A stretch of 64,000 nucleotides of DNA. Source: Nannobrachium achirus. Lineage: Eukaryota; Chordata; Actinopteri; Myctophiformes; Myctophidae. Shown here in pieces: positions 50,640-60,399 of the stretch (within the stretch, counting starts at the first letter, position 1; the number at the start of each line of letters is the position of its first letter). The position numbers and the translations under genes were made by a program. A model generated the notes under the pieces. That model ran no database searches, was not told the DNA's origin, and saw nothing but the letters and a program-made list of their open reading frames with translations. The stretch covers positions 14,805,781-14,869,780 of the forward strand of contig OY997640.1 of the NCBI GenBank assembly GCA_963921795.1, read 5' to 3'.

Positions 50640-51475
50640 TAGCAGTTCAACCAGTCGTAGTCTGCAACTTCCCTTCCAAATGAGCTCTTATTGATGCCAT
50701 AGTCAAAGAGAATTTCTTCGTATGCATTGATGTCTTTTATGACATGTTCTTTCTCAGTCTGATCGTCTTTCAGCAGCATCTTGTAGGCAAATGGTTTTAC
50801 ATTTGGTATTTTTTATGAATGGTTGATCTTCCTCCCAAATGTCCTCATGCCGGGATGACAATTGCAGCTGTCTGCTTGAGCGTCAAACCACCCGTACTTG
50901 AACTGGAAGAAGTAGTAATCCGGTGCCTCTTGCTGTTCGAACCTCGTTTTCCCATCTTGAAGGGAAAGATATTCCCCATGATAATCACAGACAAACTCCC
51001 CCTTCTTTATGTCTGTCGCGGCAAAAAGGCCTGTGGAAACAAATAATGTGAACGTTAGGTCTAGTTACTCTGCTACAGTCCTACCCTCCAAACCTCCTAC
51101 TTTTCTTCCATATTGATACCTCATTCCAATGTCCTTTTGTCTTTAAGGGTTTCTTTTTGTTTCATTTTGTTAGTCTACATGTTGTAGTCTACAGCTCTAA
51201 AAGAGCTGTTTAATCTTAGTATTCTCGTTTAAAGCATCTTTGGGTAGATACCTTCCCCTTTTACGCCCACATCTTTGATGATCACAGCTGGCCAAGCTTG
51301 TGTCTTCACAAAACAGAGTATTTCTGGATCTTGTTCGGGGTCTAGCGGTGCAGTTTCAGTTTTCAGGTCTTTCATTACAGTATCAGGATCTGGCTTGATC
51401 TTCTTCCACTTCTGTTCAATGGAAAGTGTAGTCCTGCGTTTAGAAGGTTTGCGTCTGGAACCTTCACCTGTAAAA
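50640..51475 (-). pseudogene. SET-domain gene (KMT5A/SET8-like), two exons, one in-frame stop
   Basis: Exon 1 (51252-51472, minus) follows a TTTTTACAG acceptor and reads RRKPSKRRTTLSIEQKWKKI ... KTQAWPAVIIKDVGVKGE. It is spliced (GAAG/GTATCT donor; TTTCCACAG acceptor at about 51031) to exon 2: GLFAATDIKKGEFVCDYHGE, then FGRKINHS, a TAA, then KIPNVKPFAYKMLLKDD, EEILFDYGINKSSF and the final stop near 50640. GxGLFA, Y.GE, INHS and ELLFDYG are the SET methyltransferase core; INHS and the final Tyr bind S-adenosylmethionine. The order fits the KMT5A group that methylates lysines such as H4K20. The TAA directly after INHS replaces what is normally a Lys/Arg, so this copy is disabled unless read through. 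Upstream exons are not seen; TA repeats and the TRIM-like element lie there. Confidence 0.7.
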
Positions 51476-51518
51476 AGAATATATATATATATATATACAG
51501 TATATATATATATATATG

Positions 51519-51654
51519 TGTAACGGAGGTGATCCGAACCTCCCCACCCGGCTTCGAACCCGGGTCTCCCACGTGAAAGTCCAATATCTTAACCACGAGA
51601 GCAGATACTAGACTTTTGAGGCTTCAGGCTGGGGCTGCGACTCTCTCTGCCACA
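51519..51654 (-). repeat. TRIM 3' LTR (shorter copy)
   Basis: Keeps the B box (GGGTTCGAAGCC on minus, about 51549-51560) but lacks the 27 bp with the A box. Confidence 0.7.
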
Positions 51655-51711
51655 CTCACCCCCCTTTGACCTCCTCCTACGGGGAAGCCCGAATCCGGGT
51701 CACGGCACCAA

Positions 51712-51874
51712 TGTAACGGAGGTGATCCGAACCTCCCCACCCAGCTTCGAACCCGGGTCTCCCACGTGAAAGTCCAATATCTTAACCATTACTCCAAAGG
51801 AATTTCTTTTTGGAACGAGAGCAGATACTAGACTTTTGAGGCTTCAGGCTGGGGCTGCGACTCTCTCCGCCACA
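51712..51874 (-). repeat. TRIM 5' LTR (longer copy)
   Basis: Begins TGTGGCGGAGAGAGTCGC and ends CACCTCCGTTACA on minus. Contains the full tRNA-like segment. Confidence 0.7.
51733..51804 (-). ncRNA. tRNA-Glu-like sequence within the LTR (not a functional tRNA gene)
   Basis: Minus strand: A-box-like TGGAGTAATGG (51796-51786), an anticodon-loop-like GGACTTTCACGT (TTC, Glu), and B box GGTTCGAAGCT (51753-51743); A-to-B spacing 33 bp, as in tRNA genes. The acceptor stem does not pair cleanly. It may serve as a Pol III promoter inside the LTR. Confidence 0.5.
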
Positions 51875-51879
51875 CATAC

Positions 51880-51883
<4 letters not shown>

Positions 51884-51946
<63 letters not shown>
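51884..51946 (+). repeat. (TA)n microsatellite
   Basis: Pure TA up to the terminus of the next element. Another TA tract lies at 51479-51517. Confidence 0.9.
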
Positions 51947-51948
<2 letters not shown>

Positions 51949-52658
51949 GTCAGTGACGTGACGCCCCAAAAAATGTGTTTTTAAAAAAACTTTAAATTGC
52001 AGGCATAAAAGTTATTTACTTTTGTTCTACTCACTCTCAACCTTATGGAAATACATTTTGTTTTTAGATATTTTATTGGAATCAGACTTTATTCAGCAGT
52101 TTGTTGTACTTGTGCCTAAAATCGTCATATGGTGTGACATGAAAATAATTGTTCATAAAATGAAAATGGAGTACATCTTTCTTAAGTTACTCACTTTATC
52201 AAAGTCCTTTATCATAACTAACCAGTGATCCACTATAGTTTTTTGAAAATTAATTATATCTGTATATTTTTTTCATAATCGACACTCTGTGTGAGGCCCA
52301 TGTTCATGATCTTACAACATATTTTAAATGTATTCTGTCAAAACTTTCTCTAAAATTAAACAAATATTTGTGACTCTTCCTGATAATATTCTCTATGTAA
52401 TCCATAAAAAAATTTTTGGTTTAATCATTAACTAGTTCACAGCCAAATCGCCTTCCATCGCCATTTTGAGGAGGGTGAGGCAGCCAGATCGCCAAACGTC
52501 GCCTTGGGGATCATTTTCTGATCATTTTGGTATTTTTTTGACATTTTTTGAGCTATAAATGACCTTTCTAGCTTAATTTTAGTCTAAAGTTACATATTCG
52601 AAGGAAGTGACATCATCGATGACGTAACCCGGAAGTCGTTCGGCCATAACATAGAATG

Positions 52659-52999
52659 AGAGAGTGTTTTTTACTGGTGATTCAGTCAGAGTGTATGAAA
52701 GGGTGCGCTCGTTTTATTGTCCACGACATTGCAAGCGGCGCGAAGGCCAGCGGACCTTGGTCCTGCTCTTCGCCCCCGAGCGCCGCAGGCGCGAGTGGCC
52801 GCGAAGAGCGGGCCAGGGCCGCGCGGCCGGCGGAGCGCCGCACGAGTTACGAAGCCGTGGTGAATGCAATCGTTATATTTATGCCCAGGCCGTAAGGCCT
52901 GGGCAAGCCCACGATAAACGCCCGCGCAGTCCGGTGCGCATTTCCGAACGCACCCTTTCCCCACACTCGGACTGAAACACCAGTAAAAAACACCATCCC
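52659..52999. mobile_element. GC-rich MITE with 11-bp flanking repeat, Mutator-like
   Basis: AACATAGAATG flanks it on both sides (52648-52658 and 53000-53010). The ends are inverted repeats of about 50 bp (GTGTTTTTTACTGGTG and AAAGGGTGCG in both). The centre is over 70 percent GC with further short palindromes. A 9-11 bp duplication with long inverted ends fits the Mutator superfamily. Confidence 0.65.
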
Positions 53000-53937
53000 A
53001 ACATAGAATGGGCCTTTTTACAGCATTGAATGTTGACGTTTTTCTTATCAAACTTTACCATTTTTAGACCGATTTTCATTCGGAAAAAAATGGCTGGACT
53101 GACAGATTGGTCACTCAAGAGCAAAAACGAGTGTAAATGGCGTGCACACGACGTTCGGATCGTGTTTTATAGCTCCCGTTCGGCGGACCGGGAGACATAA
53201 TGGCCGCCAATGGGCGCCGCCATTATGGGTCTACTGCTGTCCACTCGCTAGTCCAGACTCTAGGAGATTATCGTTGGGCACACTCTAGTGGATAGTACTA
53301 GTACTACATTCTACAACAATATGATCCCTGTTGGGTTAGATTAAAGCTAACTTGGAAATTAATAAAATTCCTGGCAGTATAGGCGCACAAGCCTATTGTA
53401 AATGGCTGGGAGAGAGTTTAATAAAGGTATGATTTTTCACTATTTGGAATGTCACACCAAATGATTTAGTGTCACACCGTATGATCATATCTTCATGTGT
53501 CAAAGCAAACTGTGTTTTAACCTACCTATTAGTGAGTACTGAACTTTACTGATTGATTAAACAATTACCCAGGATAACATGGCCTTAATATTTCTGAACA
53601 GGATATTATTGTAGGGCTTTAACATGGGATAAGAAAGAATTGTAGTAGTAGATGGATGATGAGGATGTGCACAGGAATGCTACGCACACCTAAGTCTTCT
53701 GCCGGCCCACGGCAGAAGGATCCTAAAGAGACAATAAGGCGCATAGCCACACTTGGAGCCAAGGCAACATTTTATTAACACCAATTAGTGGAAACAGAAC
53801 TCAGCATTCAGGTAAATTGCTTTTTTCCGAAGTCTCCTGAACTTGAACACAGCATTTTGTGTTGAACAAATGTAATTAGGAATCATGACATTACACCACA
53901 TCTCCACTAGCTAAAGAGTGCTGGGTTGCGCAACTCC

Positions 53938-54002
53938 GAAAATAGCTGATCTACAAGCTCTCGCAGCACAACGTGTTGAGAGCTTGTAGATCAGCTATTT
54001 TC
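53938..54002. repeat. palindromic mini-foldback, copy k
   Basis: GAAAATAGCTGATCTACAAG pairs perfectly with CTTGTAGATCAGCTATTTTC. The shared C-to-T change in both arms (AGCTGATC) keeps the pairing. Confidence 0.85.
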
Positions 54003-54095
54003 GCTAGTTTTGTCTCGGGTCCTACCTTAACACTGTCCACTGTCCAGTCCAGTGAGTGAAAGTACAAAAGTATTAGATCAGATTAGATTATACAT

Positions 54096-54290
54096 TTAGA
54101 CTGTATTGTACATCAGCCAGTCGTATTTGGTGAGGGTAGCAAACCGGCTGCCTTGTTGCGGTTCTGCTATGCCACAGACAACCTCCTGCTCTTCGTAGAA
54201 AATGCAGTCTCGCCCCTTTGGCTCCTCTCTCCTTGCTGGGTCATTGTTTAGTTTCTCCCTGTACTTTCTCGTTCTCTCAGCACTTGTCAT
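54096..54290 (-). CDS. short ORF with ERTRKYREKLNNDP motif
   Basis: 64 residues: MTSAERTRKYREKLNNDPAR then REEPKGRDCIFYEEQEVVCG. The start (AERxRxYRxKLxxDPxRxEE) is a basic helical motif seen at the N-terminus of several uncharacterised transposon proteins. The rest is probably intronic or decayed. It lies inside the 51947-55341 element and may be the start of its transposase. Confidence 0.4.
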   Translation of the reverse strand: MTSAERTRKYREKLNNDPARREEPKGRDCIFYEEQEVVCGIAEPQQGSRFATLTKYDWLMYNTV

Positions 54291-55341
54291 TTTCCAGCTG
54301 ACAAAAGAAAATGGAATGTATAGTTTAAGACAAAGAGAAAATATTGTTTAGATTGAAACAATATGTTAAGGTTTCTGTGAAGGGGTTTCTGCTCTGTCTG
54401 ATGAATTTGAAGTATCACTGAATGAAGCTAAATGACATTTTATGTAAAAATGTTTAAAACAAATGTACAAAAGAAACATGGAACTTTGTTATTTATTGTT
54501 ATATCTGTAGTTAAATACAGTATAAATCATATGGTGTGACAATCAAGTCATATGGCGTGACAAGCAGACATGTCACACCATTATGATTAAGTGTCACACC
54601 ATATTACGTTTTCTGCATTTAGGTTTACCTTGAGGCTACTATGTACACATTAGCATGCTAACAGCATGCTAGCTATAACAAAGCAACCTAGATCTACATG
54701 GAAATATGACCAAAACTTCAAATAACTTAAGCTTTTTTTAATGAAAAGGTGTCACACCAACAGACATCCAAAGTGGTGAGTTTGTCAAAGTTTCAACAAG
54801 ATGGCATTTCATGAAAATGTTAAAATCATAACTCACCTCAGACACCTGTCTTGCAGTTGTGCTGGGAGTGCTGAATAGCCTTACAGAAGAAGGACCTCTC
54901 TAGCCAATAGGTGTCCAAATAATTGCCTGTTTAATTTGTCCAAACTAGTGTCACACCAAATGATTTTGGTTTGGGGGACAAAATGTTTTTGATCAGAAAT
55001 GACTGAAAACATTATGCTTTGACTTTGAAAAGATATAGGCTCACAAATAGACATTTTTTTAGCCTAAATTCATTTTCAAATGATTTTTAGCAATTCTTTT
55101 TCTTAGTTTTATTCAAGTTCCCACTTTGAGAAACAAGGTCAGGACAGTCACACCATATGAGTTTTGCCATGTTTGGTTGAAAATTCTGAAGAAATGAGGA
55201 ATGAAATGTTTAAATCTTGAGTAAGTTCACATAAAGCTTAATGTCCTGCACAATATTCAGAAGGTTTTTGACAAATATATTTTTTATTTATACATGTTTG
55301 ACACCGAGGACAGCGAAAACGTTATGTCACGTCACCCACCC

Positions 55342-56303
55342 ATATATATGTGTCCCAGCACCCCCAGCAGCTAGTCATCTCGGGGACTGTCATTATTCCC
55401 TGTAGCCAAAATGATTTTTTTTTTTTTTTTGCTCTTTTTTTTTTAATGCCACAACAGCATCTCATAATATCTAGGCTACATTTCACTTAAACGCCAGAGC
55501 TTAACTCTGCATGTAAATAAGACTTTTTTTAATTAATGTGAGAGATCGGTACATAATTCTGTTAGTCCTCCCAGTTTATATTAGCTAAAATGCTAACTAG
55601 CCAGCCTTTGTTAGCCGTTTGTAGCCAAATGCGGTAATATCGGGACTCCATTACTTAGCGAAGCAACCCACAGTATTTATCCCATTAATTTAATGCCACG
55701 TGTGTTCCAAATGAACAATTATTAACCACGTAATGTATGATTTTGTGTATTATTATTTATTATTCTTCCGCCGTTCTTGACTTCCGCTGTTTCTTCTTCT
55801 ACGCTGGTGAAATGATCCTGGAGCGGCCTGGAGACGTCTGTGACGTATGCTCCGGTGCGGAAGCTTCCTTTGTCACTGAGTTAGCTTAGCATTGAATAGA
55901 TCAGTGTCGTCCTAAACTATCTAATTCTAACGTTCAGGGTGTTTGTTTTTTTGGACAATAAATTGACAGCCAAGAAAACATGGATGGAATGCAATCGTTC
56001 ACTCGCCGTCGGAAAGTTGACTTTAGAGTAGACTATTCTGGTTGACTGGCTATGAGTGGCTAACGGCTAACGCTAGCTAGCGTTAGCTAGCGCTAGCTGC
56101 AGCGCTAGCTGCAGGCTATAAACAAATAAAACGTGACCCAACTCTATTGTTGCTCTCTTCTACAAGCTCACAACGCGAGGCGGTTAAGCCTGTAGATTGT
56201 GTTTTATTATCAGGTCAAATAATCCTTCTGGCTGAAGTTACACAAACACTGATTATGCTACATTTAGCACAGTTAGCCCTGTTGCACACGTAATAGGTTC
56301 ACT
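55342..56303. other. no gene seen
   Basis: Poly(T)/poly(A) runs near 55410-55445. 56055-56116 consists of overlapping GCTAGC palindromes (ACGCTAGCTAGCGTTAGCTA). A degenerate mini-foldback lies at 56160-56206. Confidence 0.4.
56160..56206. repeat. palindromic mini-foldback, degenerate copy l
   Basis: TCTACAAGCTCACAACGCGA then GCCTGTAGATTGTGTTTT. Right arm damaged. Confidence 0.5.
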
Positions 56304-56736
56304 TCAACCTCGTGTTGAGCAGTTAATCCTATTTGCTACGTACGTCTACAAAAACCTTCATATTTCAAAGATAACGTGCTTACTGAAGTCTCACAGATGT
56401 CACAGTATGGTACGCTCAAGCAGAATTACCCGTATCTTTCGTATTGTTTAATAAACTGCATTTTAATCCGATCAGATGCCATTTTCTGTTGTTTTTCAGC
56501 CATGCGACCCCATCGGTTGCGAGGTGTACTGCACTTAGATACATTAATACCTTTTTAAGGAAACGACGACCGATCGGATTAAAATGCTCCTCATTAAATA
56601 ATACGATCATTACGGGACATTCTGCTGGAGCGTACCCTATGGTGACATCTGTGAGCCTTCACTAAGCAATTTATCTTTGTAATCTGACCGTTTGTGTAGA
56701 CGTATGTAGCAAATTGGTTAAACTGCTTCACGGTTG
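56304..56736. mobile_element. 433-bp foldback element
   Basis: Left arm CAACCTCGTGTTGAGCAGTT..., right arm its complement ending AACTGCTTCACGGTTG. Inner parts such as TTTTAATCCGATC and GATCGGATTAAAA pair around a loop near 56500-56550. No coding. Confidence 0.8.
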
Positions 56737-56870
56737 GCGCACTGTAGCGTCTTTACATTTAGCCCAATAATGCTTGAGATGCTGTTGTGGCATTATCTTT
56801 TTAGAGAGCAATAACTAAAGTTTAAAACATACATAAACCACTTTAGCCCTATGTTATACCAAGGCTATTT

Positions 56871-56943
56871 GAAAATAGACGATCTACAAGCTCACAACGC
56901 ATTGCGGTGCGACGCGTTGTGAGCTTGTAGATCTGCTATTTTC
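56871..56943. repeat. palindromic mini-foldback, copy m (best copy)
   Basis: 73 bp: GAAAATAGACGATCTACAAG and CTTGTAGATCTGCTATTTTC with GCTCACAACGC/GCGTTGTGAGC inside. Pairing extends 2-3 bp outside (TTT/AAA). Confidence 0.85.
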
Positions 56944-56945
56944 AA

Positions 56946-57116
56946 ACATTTTGTACTTTTACTTTTGGTACTTTAAGTACATTTGGATACCAATACTTTT
57001 GTACTTTTACTCAAGTACATTTTTTATTCTGGACTTTTACTTGTAACAGAGTGATTCTACATTGCAGAATTGATACTTTACTTTATTATAAAATGTTGGT
57101 ACTTTTTCCACCACTG
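56946..57116 (-). repeat. hAT-type non-autonomous element
   Basis: The right end, complemented, reads CAGTGGTGGAAAAAGTACCA, a common fish hAT terminal repeat, with the usual ACTTTTACTCAAGTACATTT text. The left end is obscured next to the mini-foldback. Confidence 0.6.
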
Positions 57117-57129
57117 TGTAAACGTTTGT

Positions 57130-57176
57130 GTTCTCATGCCAATAAAGCTTCTTTGAATTGAAGATTGAATTGAAGA
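57130..57176 (+). repeat. LINE/SINE 3' tail fragment
   Basis: TCTCATGCCAATAAAGCTTC then TTTGAATTGAAGATTGAATT; the same end as at 31080-31170, inverted. Confidence 0.65.
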
Positions 57177-58661
57177 TTGCTCCCCATGTGGCGGAGTCAG
57201 GTCATTGCAGGTTAGAAATTTATTTAAAACTTGAATATCTCAAAAGTACTATTTCAGCATGGCATCATTCTATAAGCCATATCTTCAAAACTGTTGGGTC
57301 AATCTCCACAACCAATATATCATTTTGTAGCTATGATCCCCAGCTTTCAAATGAAATGAAAAAATGAAAATGAAAAAAATTGCAATGACTGGCTCCTGGG
57401 GAGATTGGGACACATATATATATATATATATATATATATGCCTATATAATTTTTTTTCTTATGGGCGCAAGTAATTATTTCAAATAACCATTTATTAATT
57501 CAAATAAGTTACCTGATTGCAGCTTTAAGACACACTTCTCACATGTTCAGACATCCATAATAATGTATGCTGTACTGTATCCTCTGCCACAGCTGCCATG
57601 TTAATGTTATGCATAAGGTACAGTATGCACCCAGGGGACGTTTACTTGGCGCTTCCTGCATTAATGAATTCTATAAATATTTGCTGTGTTATGTAGTAAG
57701 CAGCACCCTGGGGAGTGGAGTCATGCTGCAAGGTATAATTATATTGGCTCACAGTTGCAACAAACTGTACCTTTGGTTGTCAATTTGATCTTTGCGTTGC
57801 TTGGTTCAAACAGTTTTTTTTTTATCTGGCTGGGTGTAAGGAGCAGCACAGCCTCTAGGGGCTGCTGTTAGGCCTTTTAGACTCATCTTGGGGACTTTGG
57901 ACTCCTAGGCTGTTCACATAGGATTATACTCAATGGGATGTTCAACACACTTCTGTGCGCATACAGAGTAGTATGTATCTTTAGTGTCAAACCACACGGA
58001 ATGTGAGGAAAGTGCCCCATCTGTTGGCCAGCAGAGGTATTACACATAAAGCTTCCAGTTCCATCTCAAGCTTCAAGGTTTAAAGGAGTAGTTCACCGCC
58101 AAAATGACTCTTTTCTATTGATTACTCATGCCATGGAGACTTGAGTTCAATTACAACAAAATGTGTTTTACTTAAAAAAAAAATCTCGGGTCAAATATTA
58201 ACACATCTGTTGCCATGGCTTATTTCTGTCTGTACTGTGCTCTTGCCATGTTTTTGACCAACTTCGAAGACAGCCTCAGCATTCAGTTTTATCGTGACAA
58301 AATCACACAACACACCGAATGAAAGAGGAGATTCTCTAGTTTCACCCGGTCCAAGAACCATGTTTCTACGATGTTCGCTTCTGTATTTATAGGCCAGACA
58401 AAAAAAAAAAAGCGGACAAAAATGACCCCTTTTTAGACCTTGTTTTGAGAAAAACAGCTTTTAGTGAATGATACTGTATCAGGCTGAAAACTCACTTGAT
58501 CTTTTTAGCTTTGACTTCAATGACTTCAATATTGTATTTACAGTATTTTTCCTTCAAAGAAATACAAAAGAATAAGACAAATAAGTGTTTTTTATTTTGT
58601 TTCTTTACCGTTTTCAATCAAGTGTATTCTTGCTAGTTCAGTGTTTCTCTGGCTTGTTCAC
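57177..58661. other. no gene seen
   Basis: (TA)n at about 57413-57440. 58081-58160 is a diverged copy of the AGGAGTAGTTCA foldback end (TTTAAAGGAGTAGTTCACCG, then TTGATTACTCATGCCATGGA). Otherwise non-coding. Confidence 0.45.
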
Positions 58662-58830
58662 ATTGTTTCTCACATTGTGCGTGTGCGCGCGTGCATGCGT
58701 GCGCCTGTATGTGTGCACGTTCACAGTTCAGAGTCTGCATGCGTGCTTGTGTGCGTGTGCATGTTCACAGTTCAGAGGCTGCGTGCGTGTTCACAGTTCA
58801 GAGGCTGCGTGCGTGCACGTGTGAGTTGAG
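58662..58830 (+). repeat. GTGCGTG-rich minisatellite
   Basis: Three units containing GTTCACAGTTCAGAG and CTGCGTGCGTG (from about 58728, 58764 and 58790). Confidence 0.8.
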
Positions 58831-58961
58831 ATGAGGCCGGTCAGAAACAGCGGGCAAGGAAAGTTTTCAGTTCTCCAAAGGGAAGTCAGTAGGCTCCTCT
58901 GCACGAACCACTACCTATAAATATAGAAAAATAAAATCCATTTACAATACAATGTGTCTCA

Positions 58962-58967
58962 CACGCA

Positions 58968-59046
<79 letters not shown>

Positions 59047-59127
59047 ACACACACACACACACACACACCACAATACATGTTCTCTATCCCTCTCTCTCTC
59101 TCACACAATAAAATACATTTCCTCTAT

Positions 59128-59192
<65 letters not shown>

Positions 59193-59278
59193 TCTTTCTA
59201 TCCCTCCCTCCCTCTCTCTCTCCTTCATTTCTCTCCTCCCTCCCTCTTTCTCTCTCCCTATCCCTCCCGCCCTCTCTC

Positions 59279-59353
<75 letters not shown>

Positions 59354-59408
59354 ACATTTTCTTTCTATCCCTCCCTCCCTCCCTCTCCTTCATTTCTCTC
59401 CTCCCTCC

Positions 59409-59501
<93 letters not shown>

Positions 59502-59575
59502 CAAGAGAAAACATTTTCTCTCTCTCTTCCTCCCCCCTCCTCTCTCTCTCTCTCACACACACACAAACCACAATA
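58962..59575 (+). repeat. long compound CA/CT microsatellite
   Basis: Four (CA)n blocks (about 58966-59068, 59130-59190, 59284-59351 and 59427-59499) alternate with CCCTCCCTCTCTCT/CATTTCTCTC polypyrimidine blocks. The unit ACAATA...TTTCTATCCC TCCCTCC...CA recurs three to four times, so the whole array has a higher-order period of about 145 bp. Confidence 0.95.
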
Positions 59576-59600
59576 ACCGTTTTACTAAACAATAATCTTA

Positions 59601-59822
59601 CCTTCAGGGGCATCACGTGACACATGATGGTCATCATCATTATCTCCAACAGTATCGTCTGATTCTGAGTCTAAATAAATAACAGATGGGAGGGGGAGAA
59701 AAGCACAAATCAATTTACACCTTTAGCCTAAAAGTTTTAGGGGTTTAGAAGACACATTTATCCTACCCAGAGCAACTTAGATTATAAAACATACATTGAT
59801 TCATCTGACGATTATATATAGG

Positions 59823-59874
<52 letters not shown>

Positions 59875-60392
59875 TGAGAGCTGAATGGACTCTCCGACAT
59901 CTGTGAATGATTGAATAGATACATTCTAAATGTAATCGTGGATCACTACTATACCGGCAGTTCGCGATACAAATACAACTTCAGAAACAGAAGGGGGGGG
60001 GGGAGAAAGAAAGAAACATTTACCTAACGAGCTGCTGGTTTGGCACGTTCACGACGGGGCCTGTGTGTGGGCTGCGGGCCGTCCCCGCAGCCAGCTGGGG
60101 AGAAGCGACCGGGTCCGCCTCTGGTGGTTCTGGCTCCGGTTCTGGCTCACAGAAACCTCCGACTCAGTGTCAGGCCTCGGAGCAGAATGCTGTATTGGCT
60201 GTATAGGGCTCTCTCATAGGGCTCGATCATCATGTCCACTCGTCCAGGGCTCAGTGGGTCAACCCGCGGTCGCGGTGTTGCGCTGTTGCGCTGAGTCGGA
60301 TTACCTCCGTAGTTGAAGTTGGAACCAGACAAGAACGCGATCCACAGTGAGGAGAGGCCGCCGTCCGATGGCTCCACTATGGACGCGTACAT
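59601..60392 (-). other. exon-like pieces of an unrecognised gene
   Basis: 59602-59670 on minus: SESDDTVGDNDDDHHVSRDA between a TTATTTAG acceptor and a GTAAG donor. 60022-60392: MYASIVEPSDGGLSSLWIAF ... PRPRVDPLSPGRVDMMIEPY. In the overlapping frame, TESEVSVSQNRSQNHQ and PEPEPPEADPVASPQLAAG, ending at a GTAAATG donor. Could be the 5' exons of a transposon or host gene whose acidic second exon is at 59.6 kb. A (TA)n tract lies between (59824-59872). No family recognised. Confidence 0.3.
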
Positions 60393-60399
60393 ATTGCAT

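Larger units (their letters stand above)
51519..51874 (-). mobile_element. TRIM-like miniature LTR retrotransposon with tRNA-like LTRs
   Basis: In minus orientation: LTR (51874-51712, 163 bp, TGTGGC...TTACA), one base, a primer site TGGTGCCGTGACCCGGAT (51710-51693), a 57-bp internal region ending in the polypurine run AAAGGGGGG, then the second LTR (51654-51519, 136 bp, TGTGGC...TTACA). The two LTRs match except for a 27-bp block missing from the second. There is no coding capacity. It lies between TA repeats, so the target duplication cannot be judged. All obligatory signals of a terminal-repeat retrotransposon in miniature are present. Confidence 0.7.
51947..55341. mobile_element. unassigned DNA transposon with recurrent TGTCACACCATATGA motif
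   Basis: Left end GGGTCAGTGACGTGACG; right end, complemented, GGGTGGGTGACGTGACATAA. Both ends abut TA sequence, so a TA target is possible. Inside, about ten copies of TGTCACACCATATGA in both orientations lie at 52125, 53450, 53470, 54527, 54548, 54571, 54592, 54750, 54949 and 55146. They are probably binding sites for the element's own protein. A small ORF (54096-54290) is the only coding trace. Superfamily not recognised. Confidence 0.55.

Noticed and set aside
51733..51804. Functional tRNA-Glu gene
   Set aside because: The acceptor stem does not pair, and the copy in the other repeat has lost its D-arm. The sequence is part of a repeat with LTR features.
58952..59620. Open frames of over 200 residues made of Thr-His and Ser-Leu repeats
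   Set aside because: They are translations of CA and CT microsatellites.
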